Shown: in pieces, positions 1 to 8,077 of the stretch
Layout: the number at the start of each line of letters is the position of its first letter
Position numbering within the stretch: position 1 is the stretch's first letter
Source of the DNA: Paractinoplanes lichenicola
GTDB lineage: Bacteria; Actinomycetota; Actinomycetes; Mycobacteriales; Micromonosporaceae
Reading direction: 5' to 3'
NCBI RefSeq assembly: GCF_016785085.1
Contig: NZ_JAENHO010000002.1
Location: 372,001-436,000, forward strand
DNA: 64,000 bases
Notes under the pieces: generated by a model
What the model was told of the DNA's origin: nothing
Seen by the model: only the letters and a program-made list of their open reading frames with translations
The model's database searches: none
Made by a program: the position numbers and the translations under genes

Positions 1-42
1 GCGGCGGGCCAAGCTGGGACCTCGCCCGGCGGGAGGGGGATC

Positions 43-3000
43 ATGCTGGGGTTGCCGGAACCCATCGGTGAACCCGATCCGCCGGCGGACGAGTGGGTGT
101 GGCCGCTGGCCGCCGACGGCCGCACGAGGTTGCGGCGGCTCGGCCCGGACGGGCGCTATCGGCTGGTCGGCACGTTCCGGGGCGGCGGTCAGGCGTACGT
201 CTGGTATGCGGTGGACGAGGAGCGCGACCTGCCCGTCGCGATCAAGATCCTGCGGGCGGACGGTCCCTTCGGCGCCGGCCGGATCCCGGAGCGCCGCATG
301 ATCCGCGAGGCCCGCATCATGGGCTCGCTCCCCGCCCACCCGAACGTGATGCCCACGCTCGGCAGCGGACCACCGCATCTGGTGCGGCCCGACTCGGACG
401 ACCTGCGGCCCGGCCCCGGCGACTCCCGCGACCCGTGGCTGGTCATGCCGCTGACCCCGCACCACCGGCTCAACGACCTGATCGCCGACGGGCCGCCCCC
501 GCTCGACTACTGGCTGCGGCTGGCCCGCGGTTACGCGTCCGGGCTGGCCCACCTGCACGACCTGGGGATCGTTCACCGTGACCTGTCGCCGGGCAACGTG
601 CTGCTGACCGCGGCCGGCCCGGTGATCACCGACTTCGGGGTCTCGTGGGCGCCGCGCTGGATCGACGACGGCATCGAGCAGACGATGAGCACCGGCCTGA
701 CCCGGCAGGGGGTCAACGGCACCCCGGACTGGCACGCGCCCGAGGTGATCAGCTCGCCGCTGCACGAGCGCCCCGACCGCCGCCCGTCGGCCGACGTCTT
801 CAGCTGGGGACTGTTCGTGGCCGGGGCCTCGGCCGGGCGGCACCCGTGGTCGAAGACGCTGGGCAGCGTCGCGCTGGAGGATTTCGAGCGGACCCGGATG
901 CGGCACGGCGTCCCGGCCTACCCGGTGCCCGGCCCGCTGGCCGAGGCGGGCGACTGGGCCGGGCTGGTGCTCGACGCGCTGGCCCCCGACCCGGCCGACC
1001 GCCCGACCGCGGCCGAACTGGTGACCGCGCTCGACGAGCAGCGCTCGCGGTGGCGCCGGCGTCCGCGTGCGGTTCGCCGCAAGCCGGCCCTGGACGACGA
1101 CGCGACCGCCGCGGCCGAGGTGCTCCACGAGGCGTTGCGGGAACGCTGGCGCTCCGACCCGGTGTGGGTCCGGGTGGGTTCGGGCCGCCGGCTGCCGATC
1201 GGCTGGGCGCCGGGCGCGGCCGACGAGAACGCGGCGCCACGGCTGATCGACACGTGGCAGCGCGACGCCGGCAGCGGCCGGATGGTGGTGCTGGGCGCGG
1301 CCGGCTCGGGCAAGTCCGAGCTGCTCGTCGGCGTCTTTCGCGAGCTGCTGACCGGCTGGCGGAAGGGCGAGCCGGTGCCGCTGCTGATCCCGCTCGCCTC
1401 CTGGGATCCGGCGCTGACCGACCTGCGCACGTGGCTGATCGAGTGGCTGCACGTCAACCATCGCTTCCTCGACGGTCAAGCCCAAGGTCCCGTACGCAAG
1501 TCGAAGGCGGCCAAGCTCCTCGACGACCAGCACCTCGCCCTGATCCTCGACGGGCTGGACGAGGTTCTCGACAAAGCCGGGGCCCGTACGGTCGTCGACC
1601 AGCTGAACAACCTGGACGGCCCGGCCCAGCTGCTGGTCAGTTGCCGCGACGCTCACCGGGAGCTGTTCCCTGGCGGCGCCACGATCGCCCTCGGCCCGCA
1701 GGACCTCGAGACCGTCACCGCCTATCTGCGCGGCGGGGCGGCCGGCGAGCAGCGGTGGGACCCGGTCGTGGCGAGCCTGCCGCACCGGCCCGACCTGGCC
1801 GGTGTGCTCCGCACGCCGCTGATGGTGATGCTGGCCGACTCGCTCGCGCACCCCCGGGAGCTGCTCGACCGGCACGGCACCGAGGAGATCACGCACCACC
1901 TGCTTCAAGAATTCGTCCCGGCGCGCTACACCGAGGAGCCGACCCCGTACGAGGCTCCGGAGGCGCGACGCTGGCTCGGCTACCTCGCGCGCATGGTCGC
2001 CGACACCGGCGAGCTGCGCTGGTGGGAGCTGCGGGTCACGTCGCTGCCGAGCTCCCGGGCGCTGCTGCACACCCTCACGCTGCTCGCCGTGATCACCTGG
2101 ACCGCGCTCTCGGCCGGGGTCATGAACACGTGGGTGTTCGGCAGCACGGTCACCGGCACCACCGACGCGATCCGGATCGCCGCCGCCGCGGTGGTCTGCT
2201 ACGCGGCCCTCTATCGCATCATCGGCAGCTATCCGGCCGCGGTGCTGGCGGTCGTGGGCGCCTACATCACCGGCACGTTGAGCGGCTCGTACGACCTGGC
2301 CCTGGGCTCCGGGCTGGCCGCCGGCTTCTCGTGGCGCCCGCTGCGGGTGCGCGCACCCGGCCGCGGCGGCGACCTCGCGCGGGCGTTCCAGGTCGGCCTG
2401 GCCGCGATGGTGGTGACTGCGGCCATCCGTACGCTCTCCCTCTTCGTCCCCCTCGACGACGCGCTGGTGGTCGGGTTCGGCGCGGGCACGTTCGACGGTT
2501 TCGCCCTGCGCTGGGACGAGGACGTCAACGGCTGGCTGGCCACCGGTCTCGTCGCGGGCCTGCTGACGTGGATCGGCATCCAGGTGACCCGCGGCGGCCC
2601 GGCCCCCGCCTCGTCCCGTTGGTGGGCCCGGCCCGCTTTCCACGGGCTGGTCGCCGCGGTGCTGGTCGGGGCGATCAACTCGTGGGCCGACGGGGCCCGG
2701 CCCGGCATCGACCAGCCGTGGCTGCTCGGCCCCGGCGACGGCCTGGCCGCCGGGATCGCCGTGTGGTGGGTTTCCTCCTGGTCCTCGCCCCGGCTTCATC
2801 GCCGCTCGACCCGATTCGCGGCGGCGGGCCTGCTGGGCGGCCTGACGACCGGGCTCAACCTGCTCGGCTATGCGGGTCGCACCGATGTGGACGCCGACGT
2901 CGTCCGCGCGCTGGGCGAGGGCGCGGCGGTCGCCCTGCTGGTGTTGCTGGCCCTGCGCGAGCGGCGGCCCGGCCCGCAACGGCGCTCGCTGCGGCAGATC

Positions 3001-3864
3001 CTCCCGCCGGTGCTGCTGGCCGGGCTGGCCGGTCTGGTGCTCGGCCTGGCCCACGTGCAGTCGGCCGGGGCGTCCCGCGGCGCCGCGTTCGGGGTCGCCG
3101 TCACGCTGGCCGCGCTGTTCTTCCTGGCCCGCGACACCGTACGGTCGGGGCCCGGCCGCATCGACCCGATCGAGGCCGGGGTGGCCGGGCTGACCGTGGT
3201 CGGGCTCGTGGCCGGTTTCGCCTACGCCCTGCTGTTCGGGCTGGTCTGCGGCCTGGCGTCGCGGGTGTCGACCGACATCTCCCAGCGCAAACTGCCGTCG
3301 CTGCGGATCAGCGCCCCCTGGACCCAGATCGCCGGCGGCGCGCTGCTCGGCACGATGGCCGCCTTCGCCGCGGCGACCAGCGGCTTCCCCGCGTACTCGC
3401 TGGCCGTCATCGGCCTCTCGGGCGGCGTGGCCGGGGCGTACGCGTTCGGCATCCGCGGCGACGACCCCAGCAACCGGCTCGCGGCATCCCCGGCCACCCT
3501 GTTTCGCCAGGACCGCCGGGTGTTCCTGCGCATGACCGCCGTGATCGCGGTCGCGATCGGCATCGCCGTCGGCTTCCGCGCGGCCGCCGGAGGACAGTCC
3601 GCCTTGGCCGCGCTGACCGGGGCGATCGCCACCCTCGCCACGTACGGCCTGACCGCGGGCCTGGTGATCGCGGCCTCCTCCACCCGCTACGGCGTCTTCG
3701 TCATCCGCAACGCATGGCTAGCCGCCGGCGACGACCTCCCGTGGCGCCTGATGCCCTTCCTCGACGACGCCCACCGCCACCGCCAGGTCCTACGAGCAGC
3801 CGGCTCGGCCTACCAGTTCCGCCACGAACTACTACGCGAACAAATAGCCGCAACCGACCCGTGA
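43..3864 (+). CDS. Ser/Thr protein kinase - NACHT NTPase - polytopic membrane fusion protein
   Basis: Probable membrane-anchored signalling ATPase of 1273 residues. Residues about 38-330 form a Hanks-type kinase: glycine-rich loop near 44-50, catalytic Lys68, HRDLSPGN at 178-185 and DFG at 197-199. The usual Lys of HRDLKPxN is Ser here, while Asp180 and Asn185 are kept. Residues about 400-640 form a NACHT (STAND) domain with Walker A GAAGSGKS at 418-425 and Walker B LILDGLDE ending at 507. From about 680 to 1215 the chain is a long series of hydrophobic stretches that I read as many membrane helices. The C-terminal YQFRHELLREQ resembles the end of known actinobacterial NACHT ATPases, so the membrane block looks inserted into that architecture. 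The start is ATG behind GGGAGGGGG. The target and stimulus are unknown; a role in phage defence or stress signalling is inference. Confidence 0.9.
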   Translation: MLGLPEPIGEPDPPADEWVWPLAADGRTRLRRLGPDGRYRLVGTFRGGGQAYVWYAVDEERDLPVAIKILRADGPFGAGRIPERRMIREARIMGSLPAHPNVMPTLGSGPPHLVRPDSDDLRPGPGDSRDPWLVMPLTPHHRLNDLIADGPPPLDYWLRLARGYASGLAHLHDLGIVHRDLSPGNVLLTAAGPVITDFGVSWAPRWIDDGIEQTMSTGLTRQGVNGTPDWHAPEVISSPLHERPDRRPSADVFSWGLFVAGASAGRHPWSKTLGSVALEDFERTRMRHGVPAYPVPGPLAEAGDWAGLVLDALAPDPADRPTAAELVTALDEQRSRWRRRPRAVRRKPALDDDATAAAEVLHEALRERWRSDPVWVRVGSGRRLPIGWAPGAADENAAPRLIDTWQRDAGSGRMVVLGAAGSGKSELLVGVFRELLTGWRKGEPVPLLIPLASWDPALTDLRTWLIEWLHVNHRFLDGQAQGPVRKSKAAKLLDDQHLALILDGLDEVLDKAGARTVVDQLNNLDGPAQLLVSCRDAHRELFPGGATIALGPQDLETVTAYLRGGAAGEQRWDPVVASLPHRPDLAGVLRTPLMVMLADSLAHPRELLDRHGTEEITHHLLQEFVPARYTEEPTPYEAPEARRWLGYLARMVADTGELRWWELRVTSLPSSRALLHTLTLLAVITWTALSAGVMNTWVFGSTVTGTTDAIRIAAAAVVCYAALYRIIGSYPAAVLAVVGAYITGTLSGSYDLALGSGLAAGFSWRPLRVRAPGRGGDLARAFQVGLAAMVVTAAIRTLSLFVPLDDALVVGFGAGTFDGFALRWDEDVNGWLATGLVAGLLTWIGIQVTRGGPAPASSRWWARPAFHGLVAAVLVGAINSWADGARPGIDQPWLLGPGDGLAAGIAVWWVSSWSSPRLHRRSTRFAAAGLLGGLTTGLNLLGYAGRTDVDADVVRALGEGAAVALLVLLALRERRPGPQRRSLRQILPPVLLAGLAGLVLGLAHVQSAGASRGAAFGVAVTLAALFFLARDTVRSGPGRIDPIEAGVAGLTVVGLVAGFAYALLFGLVCGLASRVSTDISQRKLPSLRISAPWTQIAGGALLGTMAAFAAATSGFPAYSLAVIGLSGGVAGAYAFGIRGDDPSNRLAASPATLFRQDRRVFLRMTAVIAVAIGIAVGFRAAAGGQSALAALTGAIATLATYGLTAGLVIAASSTRYGVFVIRNAWLAAGDDLPWRLMPFLDDAHRHRQVLRAAGSAYQFRHELLREQIAATDP

Positions 3865-3898
3865 CCGCCGGTTGCGATGGCGTCGCCCGGCGGCAGGA

Positions 3899-4861
3899 TC
3901 ATGCGCGGGTCCAGGCGCCGTTGTTGCGCATCGAGCGGACGACCGCCTCGGCCACCGCGCCCGCGACCAGGCCGTCCCGAGCGGTGGCGAGACGATCGTC
4001 GTCGCCGTCGACCCAGGCCTGCAACTCGAGCCGGTACGCGTCGGCGAAGCGTGGGCGCCAGTCCGCGGCGTAGGAGCGTGACCTCGCGAGGGCGGAGTCG
4101 GTCACCACCCGTACGGGCTCGGCCAGCGTGAGTGTGCCGCCCGGCCCGACCACCTCGCAGCGGATGTCGTAGCCGTAACCCGCGTTGAGGAACAACTCGA
4201 CCGTCAGCAGGGTGCCGCCCTCGGTCCGCAACAAAATCAACTGCGGGTCCTGTACGCCGCCCGGCTGCGCGCTGCGCCCCGGCGCCTGCCAGCTGACCTC
4301 GGCGATCGGCGAGCCGAGCAGCCACGGCAGGACGTCGAAGTCGTGCACGGCCGAGTTGCCGATCATCGACTCCGTCGTGGCCCCCGGATAGGACCCGACC
4401 GTACGGGCCACGGCGTGCACGATCAGCGGCGTCCCGATCGCCCCGGCCCGGATCCTCGCCCGCAGCTCGGCATAGCCCGGATCGAACCGCCGCATGAACC
4501 CCACCCGGACCAGCCCGGCCCGGTCACCGAGATCGTCAAGCAACCGCGCCGACTCGGCGTAGGTCGGAGTCAGCGGCTTCTCACACAGCACGGGCTTGCC
4601 GGCCGCCACACACGCCCTAACCAGCCCGGCATGCGTCGAGTCATGCGCGGCGACGACGACGGCCTCGACCTCGGAATCCCCGATCAGCGCGGCCGCGTCA
4701 CCGGTGGCCTGGCAGCCCAGTTCGCGCGCCACGGTCTCGGCCCGAGCGACATCGAGGTCGGCCACCAGCACGACGCGGGCTCCGGAGACATATCGCTGCA
4801 GGGTGGTCGCATGATCGGCCCCCATGTTGCCCACCCCGACAACCCCGATCCCACGGGTCAT
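3899..4861 (-). CDS. Gfo/Idh/MocA family NAD(P)-dependent oxidoreductase
   Basis: About 320 residues, the usual length for the family, which oxidises or reduces sugars, inositols and related polyols in the cytoplasm. The N-terminus has the Rossmann motif GVGNMG directly after the start. An EKP motif (CEKPLTP), typical of the catalytic lysine region, follows, and a C-terminal alpha/beta substrate domain completes the protein. I chose ATG at 4861 because GGGGAGGT lies just upstream; a longer reading to 4939 lacks this site. The gene is convergent with the kinase-NACHT gene and lies 174 bp downstream of the amidohydrolase operon on the same strand. Paired DnaA-box-like nonamers lie 71-98 bp upstream of its start. 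The substrate cannot be told from sequence. Confidence 0.88.
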   Translation of the reverse strand: MTRGIGVVGVGNMGADHATTLQRYVSGARVVLVADLDVARAETVARELGCQATGDAAALIGDSEVEAVVVAAHDSTHAGLVRACVAAGKPVLCEKPLTPTYAESARLLDDLGDRAGLVRVGFMRRFDPGYAELRARIRAGAIGTPLIVHAVARTVGSYPGATTESMIGNSAVHDFDVLPWLLGSPIAEVSWQAPGRSAQPGGVQDPQLILLRTEGGTLLTVELFLNAGYGYDIRCEVVGPGGTLTLAEPVRVVTDSALARSRSYAADWRPRFADAYRLELQAWVDGDDDRLATARDGLVAGAVAEAVVRSMRNNGAWTRA

Positions 4862-4931
4862 GCGGACCTCCCCAGGCTGACAGTAGGTCAGATTGTAATG
4901 ACGATAAGTCAAATGGCTAGGCGTCTCTGCC

Positions 4932-4959
4932 TTGTCCACAGGGGTCTGGGTTATCCACA
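4932..4959 (+). promoter_or_regulatory. Pair of DnaA-box-like nonamers (site 1)
   Basis: TTGTCCACA at 4932-4940 and TTATCCACA at 4951-4959 sit in the same orientation, 19 bp start to start. Both match or nearly match the DnaA-box consensus TTATNCACA or the actinobacterial form TTGTCCACA. They lie in the 174-bp gap between the amidohydrolase fusion stop and the Gfo/Idh start, upstream of the latter. Binding is inferred. Confidence 0.5.
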
Positions 4960-5035
4960 GGGTGCCGGGCGAAGATCCGCAGTTTTTGCCATAGTTCTTT
5001 CGGCTGTGGCGGCGGCGGGGGGAGGGGAGGGCCCC

Positions 5036-6547
5036 TCAGCGGCTTGCGATCTTGCGGCCCAGATAGGCGGCGAGTCTGGTGGAGGGGCCGGCGTCGGGCG
5101 GTGCCGGGACGGGCGGGCCATAGGTGAGGCCGTCGCGGAGTTCGGGCGGGACGAGGCGGGTGGCGATCTGCAGGGCGGCCGTGGACAGGTCGGCATTCAG
5201 CGGAGTCTGGTCGTCCAAGGCTCGCCCCAGGTCCCAGGCGTGTGCGGTCAGGTCCAGCACCAGGGCGGACAGCGCGGTTGAGGCGAGCCGGGAAGCGCCG
5301 GCCGCGGCGTCGAAGTCGCGGCCGAGCGAGGCGAGGGTGACTGACGCCGGGCCGGTGCCGCGGACGACGCCGAGGATGTGCCCCAGCAGCGTGCGGACGT
5401 TCCAGCCGGGGCACGGGGTCGGCCGGTCGAGGTCGCGAGGTTCGAGGCGGGCGATCAGGCGGCGGTGGGTGTCCAGAGCCGTGGTCAGCAGGGCGCGGAG
5501 GCGGGCCGGGGAGGGGTCGTACGGCGGGGTTGGCAGGGAGAACAGGGTGCGGGCGTTGTCTTCCAGGAAGGCGCGGAACGTCGTCCCGGGCAGGCGCCGG
5601 GCCAGGCGGAGCAGGGAGTTGTTGTAGTTCTCGGTCAGCTCGATGTTGGGTGGGCGGCGGACGAAGTGGGTGGGACCGTCGGTGGCCGCGTCGGAGCCGA
5701 AGAGGACCCGGGCCGGGCCGAGGGTGTCGAGCAGGCGTTCCACCTCGCGGGAGGCGCACCACGACGTCTCCAGGTGCAGGTTGGGCAGGCGTACGGCGTG
5801 CTTGGCGGCTCTTCGGCGGCCCTCGGGCGGGCCGAGGAACGTGTGGTAGAGCACGAACTGCACGGTGGGGAACCGGGCGGCCAGCCGGGCGATGCGGTCG
5901 GGGTCGGCCAGGCCGGGGGCGCTGTGGACGGTGACGGGGACGCGCATCTCGGCCGCCACCGTCAGGTACGGGTCGAGGGCCTCGGTGTCGGCCGGGAAGT
6001 TGTCGTACGCCGGATGTAACTTGAGTCCGGCGGCGCCAGCGGCGAGCTCTCGGCGTACGGCGTCGGGGTCGGGTCCGAAGGGGCGCACCCAGACTAGCCG
6101 GGTCAGCCAGGGTGCCGCGGCCGCCGCGATCTCGACGAAGTCGTTGTCGCCCCACGAGACGACCGCGTGGGTCATACCGCCGGAGCGGGCGGCCGTGACC
6201 AGGCTGTCGAAGCCGAGCTGGCCGGCGCCGGGCGCGCGGGCGTGCACGTGGGCGTCCACCGGGTCGAGGGCGGTCCACAGGCGATAGTCGGCGTCGTGGT
6301 TGTTGTCGCACCGGCCGGCCGAGCGAACCACGCATTCGAGCGTCAGCCGGCCCGCGGTGGGCACGGAGGCGACCCAGGAATCGGGTCCGAGACGTTCCAT
6401 CGGCACGTCGACCGGCTCCGACCAGCCGTCGTGCCCGACATGCAGCACGAGGTCGCGGCCGTCGCGGGCCAGCGGGCCGGTGTAGAGCACACGGTCGCGC
6501 GAGCCGGGCGGGTCGAGCCAGCGCAGCGGCCGCCCGAAGCGGTTCAC
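5036..6547 (-). CDS. CBM-like / amidohydrolase / MDMPI-like three-domain protein
   Basis: 503-residue protein with an unusual domain order. Residues about 15-92 resemble a starch-binding CBM25/53-type module (VLYTGPL, HVGHDGW and a CDNNHDADY end). Residues about 95-345 form a TIM-barrel amidohydrolase of the amidohydrolase-2 type, with DAHVHA as the first metal motif, GLKLHPAYD, VHSAPG, LYHTF and the terminal aspartate in FGSDAA. Residues about 355-500 resemble the mycothiol-dependent maleylpyruvate isomerase/DinB metal-binding fold (PCPGWNVRTLLGH and LTAHAWDLG). The gene is last in a five-gene operon and its ATG overlaps the preceding stop by 4 bp. Amidohydrolase identity is firm. The CBM and MDMPI assignments rest on motif memory. 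A hydrolytic or decarboxylating step on a CoA-pathway product is inference. Confidence 0.82.
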   Translation of the reverse strand: MNRFGRPLRWLDPPGSRDRVLYTGPLARDGRDLVLHVGHDGWSEPVDVPMERLGPDSWVASVPTAGRLTLECVVRSAGRCDNNHDADYRLWTALDPVDAHVHARAPGAGQLGFDSLVTAARSGGMTHAVVSWGDNDFVEIAAAAAPWLTRLVWVRPFGPDPDAVRRELAAGAAGLKLHPAYDNFPADTEALDPYLTVAAEMRVPVTVHSAPGLADPDRIARLAARFPTVQFVLYHTFLGPPEGRRRAAKHAVRLPNLHLETSWCASREVERLLDTLGPARVLFGSDAATDGPTHFVRRPPNIELTENYNNSLLRLARRLPGTTFRAFLEDNARTLFSLPTPPYDPSPARLRALLTTALDTHRRLIARLEPRDLDRPTPCPGWNVRTLLGHILGVVRGTGPASVTLASLGRDFDAAAGASRLASTALSALVLDLTAHAWDLGRALDDQTPLNADLSTAALQIATRLVPPELRDGLTYGPPVPAPPDAGPSTRLAAYLGRKIASR

Positions 6548-7119
6548 AGCTGCAGGGTCCGGCCGTCGGCGAGCCAGGATTCGTGGTCCTCCGACGGGTC
6601 CGGGCGACCGTTACTGATCAGGTGGTAGCCGTATTCGACCGTGTCTCCGGCGACGCCCCACACCGCGCCACGGAAGGTGTGCGGCAGCGGCTGGGCGCGG
6701 ACGAACTCGTACAGGTCGCCGGCCGCCGGGGCCGAGTCGAACGCCGCGAAGGGCAGCCCGTCCATCACGGCGCTCGTGTAGTTGGGCACCTCCCGCGAGC
6801 TCCAGACGACCCCGACCGAGGTGCACAAACCCTCCCGATCCTCGTACGAGACCTCCCGCGCGACGATGTCCTCGGTGAAGACCGGCGACGCCGTACGGTC
6901 GGAGGCCGTCACCACGAAGAAGAAGTGATGCAACGAGAGGCTGTCGTCGCGCGGCACCTCGAGCACGGCCGAGCGCACCGGCCCGCCCGAGGCGACCACC
7001 TGATCGGCCGCCGACCAGTCGGGCGGCGTGCCCCGCGGCGACGTCGTCCAGTGCACCTGCACCATCGCGATGCCCGGCCCGGGGTCGACCCACGTCTTGC
7101 GCAGTCCGAAAATGCTCAT
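6544..7119 (-). CDS. Conserved protein of unknown function, paralogue of upstream gene
   Basis: 191 residues and no signal peptide. It is a paralogue of the gene immediately upstream: both carry FTEDIV followed by an acidic Y-rich stretch, a central W-S block, and near the end PHTFRGAVWG here against PHRFRSRMWG there, followed by a YxYH-type element. The N-terminal third (VQVHWTTSPRGTPPDW) and the alternating hydrophobic pattern suggest a beta-sandwich like a carbohydrate-binding fold. It starts at 7119 in a 4-bp overlap with the upstream gene and overlaps the downstream amidohydrolase start by 4 bp. I do not recognise a family. Confidence 0.8.
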   Translation of the reverse strand: MSIFGLRKTWVDPGPGIAMVQVHWTTSPRGTPPDWSAADQVVASGGPVRSAVLEVPRDDSLSLHHFFFVVTASDRTASPVFTEDIVAREVSYEDREGLCTSVGVVWSSREVPNYTSAVMDGLPFAAFDSAPAAGDLYEFVRAQPLPHTFRGAVWGVAGDTVEYGYHLISNGRPDPSEDHESWLADGRTLQL

Positions 7120-7793
7120 AGGTGGTGGACCCAGCAGTTGTCCCCGCCCGGCGCCGACGAGCCCTGCGGACCCAGCCACGTCTCGTTCTTCTCGTCGGGC
7201 GGATACATGCGGCCGATGTGGTATTGCTGCACGAGCGTCGCCCCGCGCGGCCCCCACATGCGCGAACGGAACCGGTGCGGCAGGTCCAGCCCGTACAGCA
7301 GGTGGTATTTCTCGTGGTGGAAGCGCTCCTTGTCCCCGTACGTGTAATAGTTCGTCGCCACGAACTCGGAGTCGCCGGGCACGCGCGGGTCCTCCATCGG
7401 GCTGTAGACGGGCGCCGACCAGTCCCCGACCGACCAATAGATGCAGATGTTCGTGACCCAGCCGTTGGGGTCGGCGTATTCGAGGTCGCGGTAGACGATG
7501 TCCTCGGTGAACAGGTCGGTCGTCCAGCGATGACCGTGCTGGAAGATCTCGAAGTAGTAGTGGAACCGGTATTCGGGGGTCGACCAGCCGTGCTCGACGT
7601 CGCGGACCGTGCGCGGCATGCGCAGCACCTTGAGCCGTTGCCGGGGATGACCGCCGAGGTCCTGCAGCACGCGGGCCTCGTGCCCCCAGCTCCAGTCCGG
7701 CCACTGCCCGGGCGGCGTCGCGGTGTAGTGGATCAGCACCTGCTCGACGCCGTCCTCCTGGTCGGTCCAGCCCTTCGGGTAATACCAGCTCAT
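7116..7793 (-). CDS. Conserved protein of unknown function, aromatic-rich, paralogous pair member
   Basis: 225 residues, rich in Trp, Tyr and His (for example HYYFEIFQHGHRW, TNYYTYGD, FHHEKYHLLYG). It has no signal peptide or membrane segment, so it is probably cytoplasmic. It shares the FTEDIV core and the PHRF-WG block with the next gene and probably arose by tandem duplication. The ATG at 7793 overlaps the ABM gene stop by one base (TGATG), which points to translational coupling. The first 90 residues look like a beta-sandwich similar to the CBM-like part of the amidohydrolase fusion. No function is assigned; a substrate-binding or carrier role in the operon is a guess. Confidence 0.8.
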   Translation of the reverse strand: MSWYYPKGWTDQEDGVEQVLIHYTATPPGQWPDWSWGHEARVLQDLGGHPRQRLKVLRMPRTVRDVEHGWSTPEYRFHYYFEIFQHGHRWTTDLFTEDIVYRDLEYADPNGWVTNICIYWSVGDWSAPVYSPMEDPRVPGDSEFVATNYYTYGDKERFHHEKYHLLYGLDLPHRFRSRMWGPRGATLVQQYHIGRMYPPDEKNETWLGPQGSSAPGGDNCWVHHL

Positions 7794-8077
7794 CAGCCGA
7801 TCACCTCGTACGTGCGGACGCTCGGCACGCCCATCAGCAGCGGTGGCAGCGCGCGATAGAAGTCGCCGGTGGCCGGCAGGTCGAGGTAGCGCTGCATGTC
7901 CTCGGCGCTGGCCCAGCTCGACACGGCCATCAGGTTGGGCCCGCTGCGCAGCGACTGCACGAAGACGATGCCGCGCGCGTTGGCGACCACGTCGCGCTGC
8001 TGCCGGACGAGCAGGTCGGCCACCTGATCGATCGTGCCCGGCCGCGCGATCGCCTCGAGGATCCGGAAGACGGCCAT
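7793..8077 (-). CDS. Antibiotic biosynthesis monooxygenase (ABM) domain protein
   Basis: 94-residue single-domain protein of the dimeric alpha-beta barrel (ABM) type. The opening FRILEAIARPG, the central ARGIVFVQSLR strand with SSWASAEDMQRYL, and the final VRTYEVIG follow the usual beta-alpha-beta-beta-alpha-beta layout. Family members include quinone-forming monooxygenases and heme- or intermediate-binding proteins, so the reaction is uncertain. The start is ATG at 8077, sharing one base with the TGA of the PaaK-like gene. A GTG at 8080 is also possible. Placement directly after an aryl-CoA ligase suggests action on the same aromatic or acyl intermediate. Confidence 0.82.
   Translation of the reverse strand: MAVFRILEAIARPGTIDQVADLLVRQQRDVVANARGIVFVQSLRSGPNLMAVSSWASAEDMQRYLDLPATGDFYRALPPLLMGVPSVRTYEVIG

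Noticed and set aside
4932-4959. Replication origin at the DnaA-box-like pair
   Set aside because: An origin has many boxes and the dnaA, dnaN or gyrB genes nearby; here only two nonamers are present at each of three dispersed sites.
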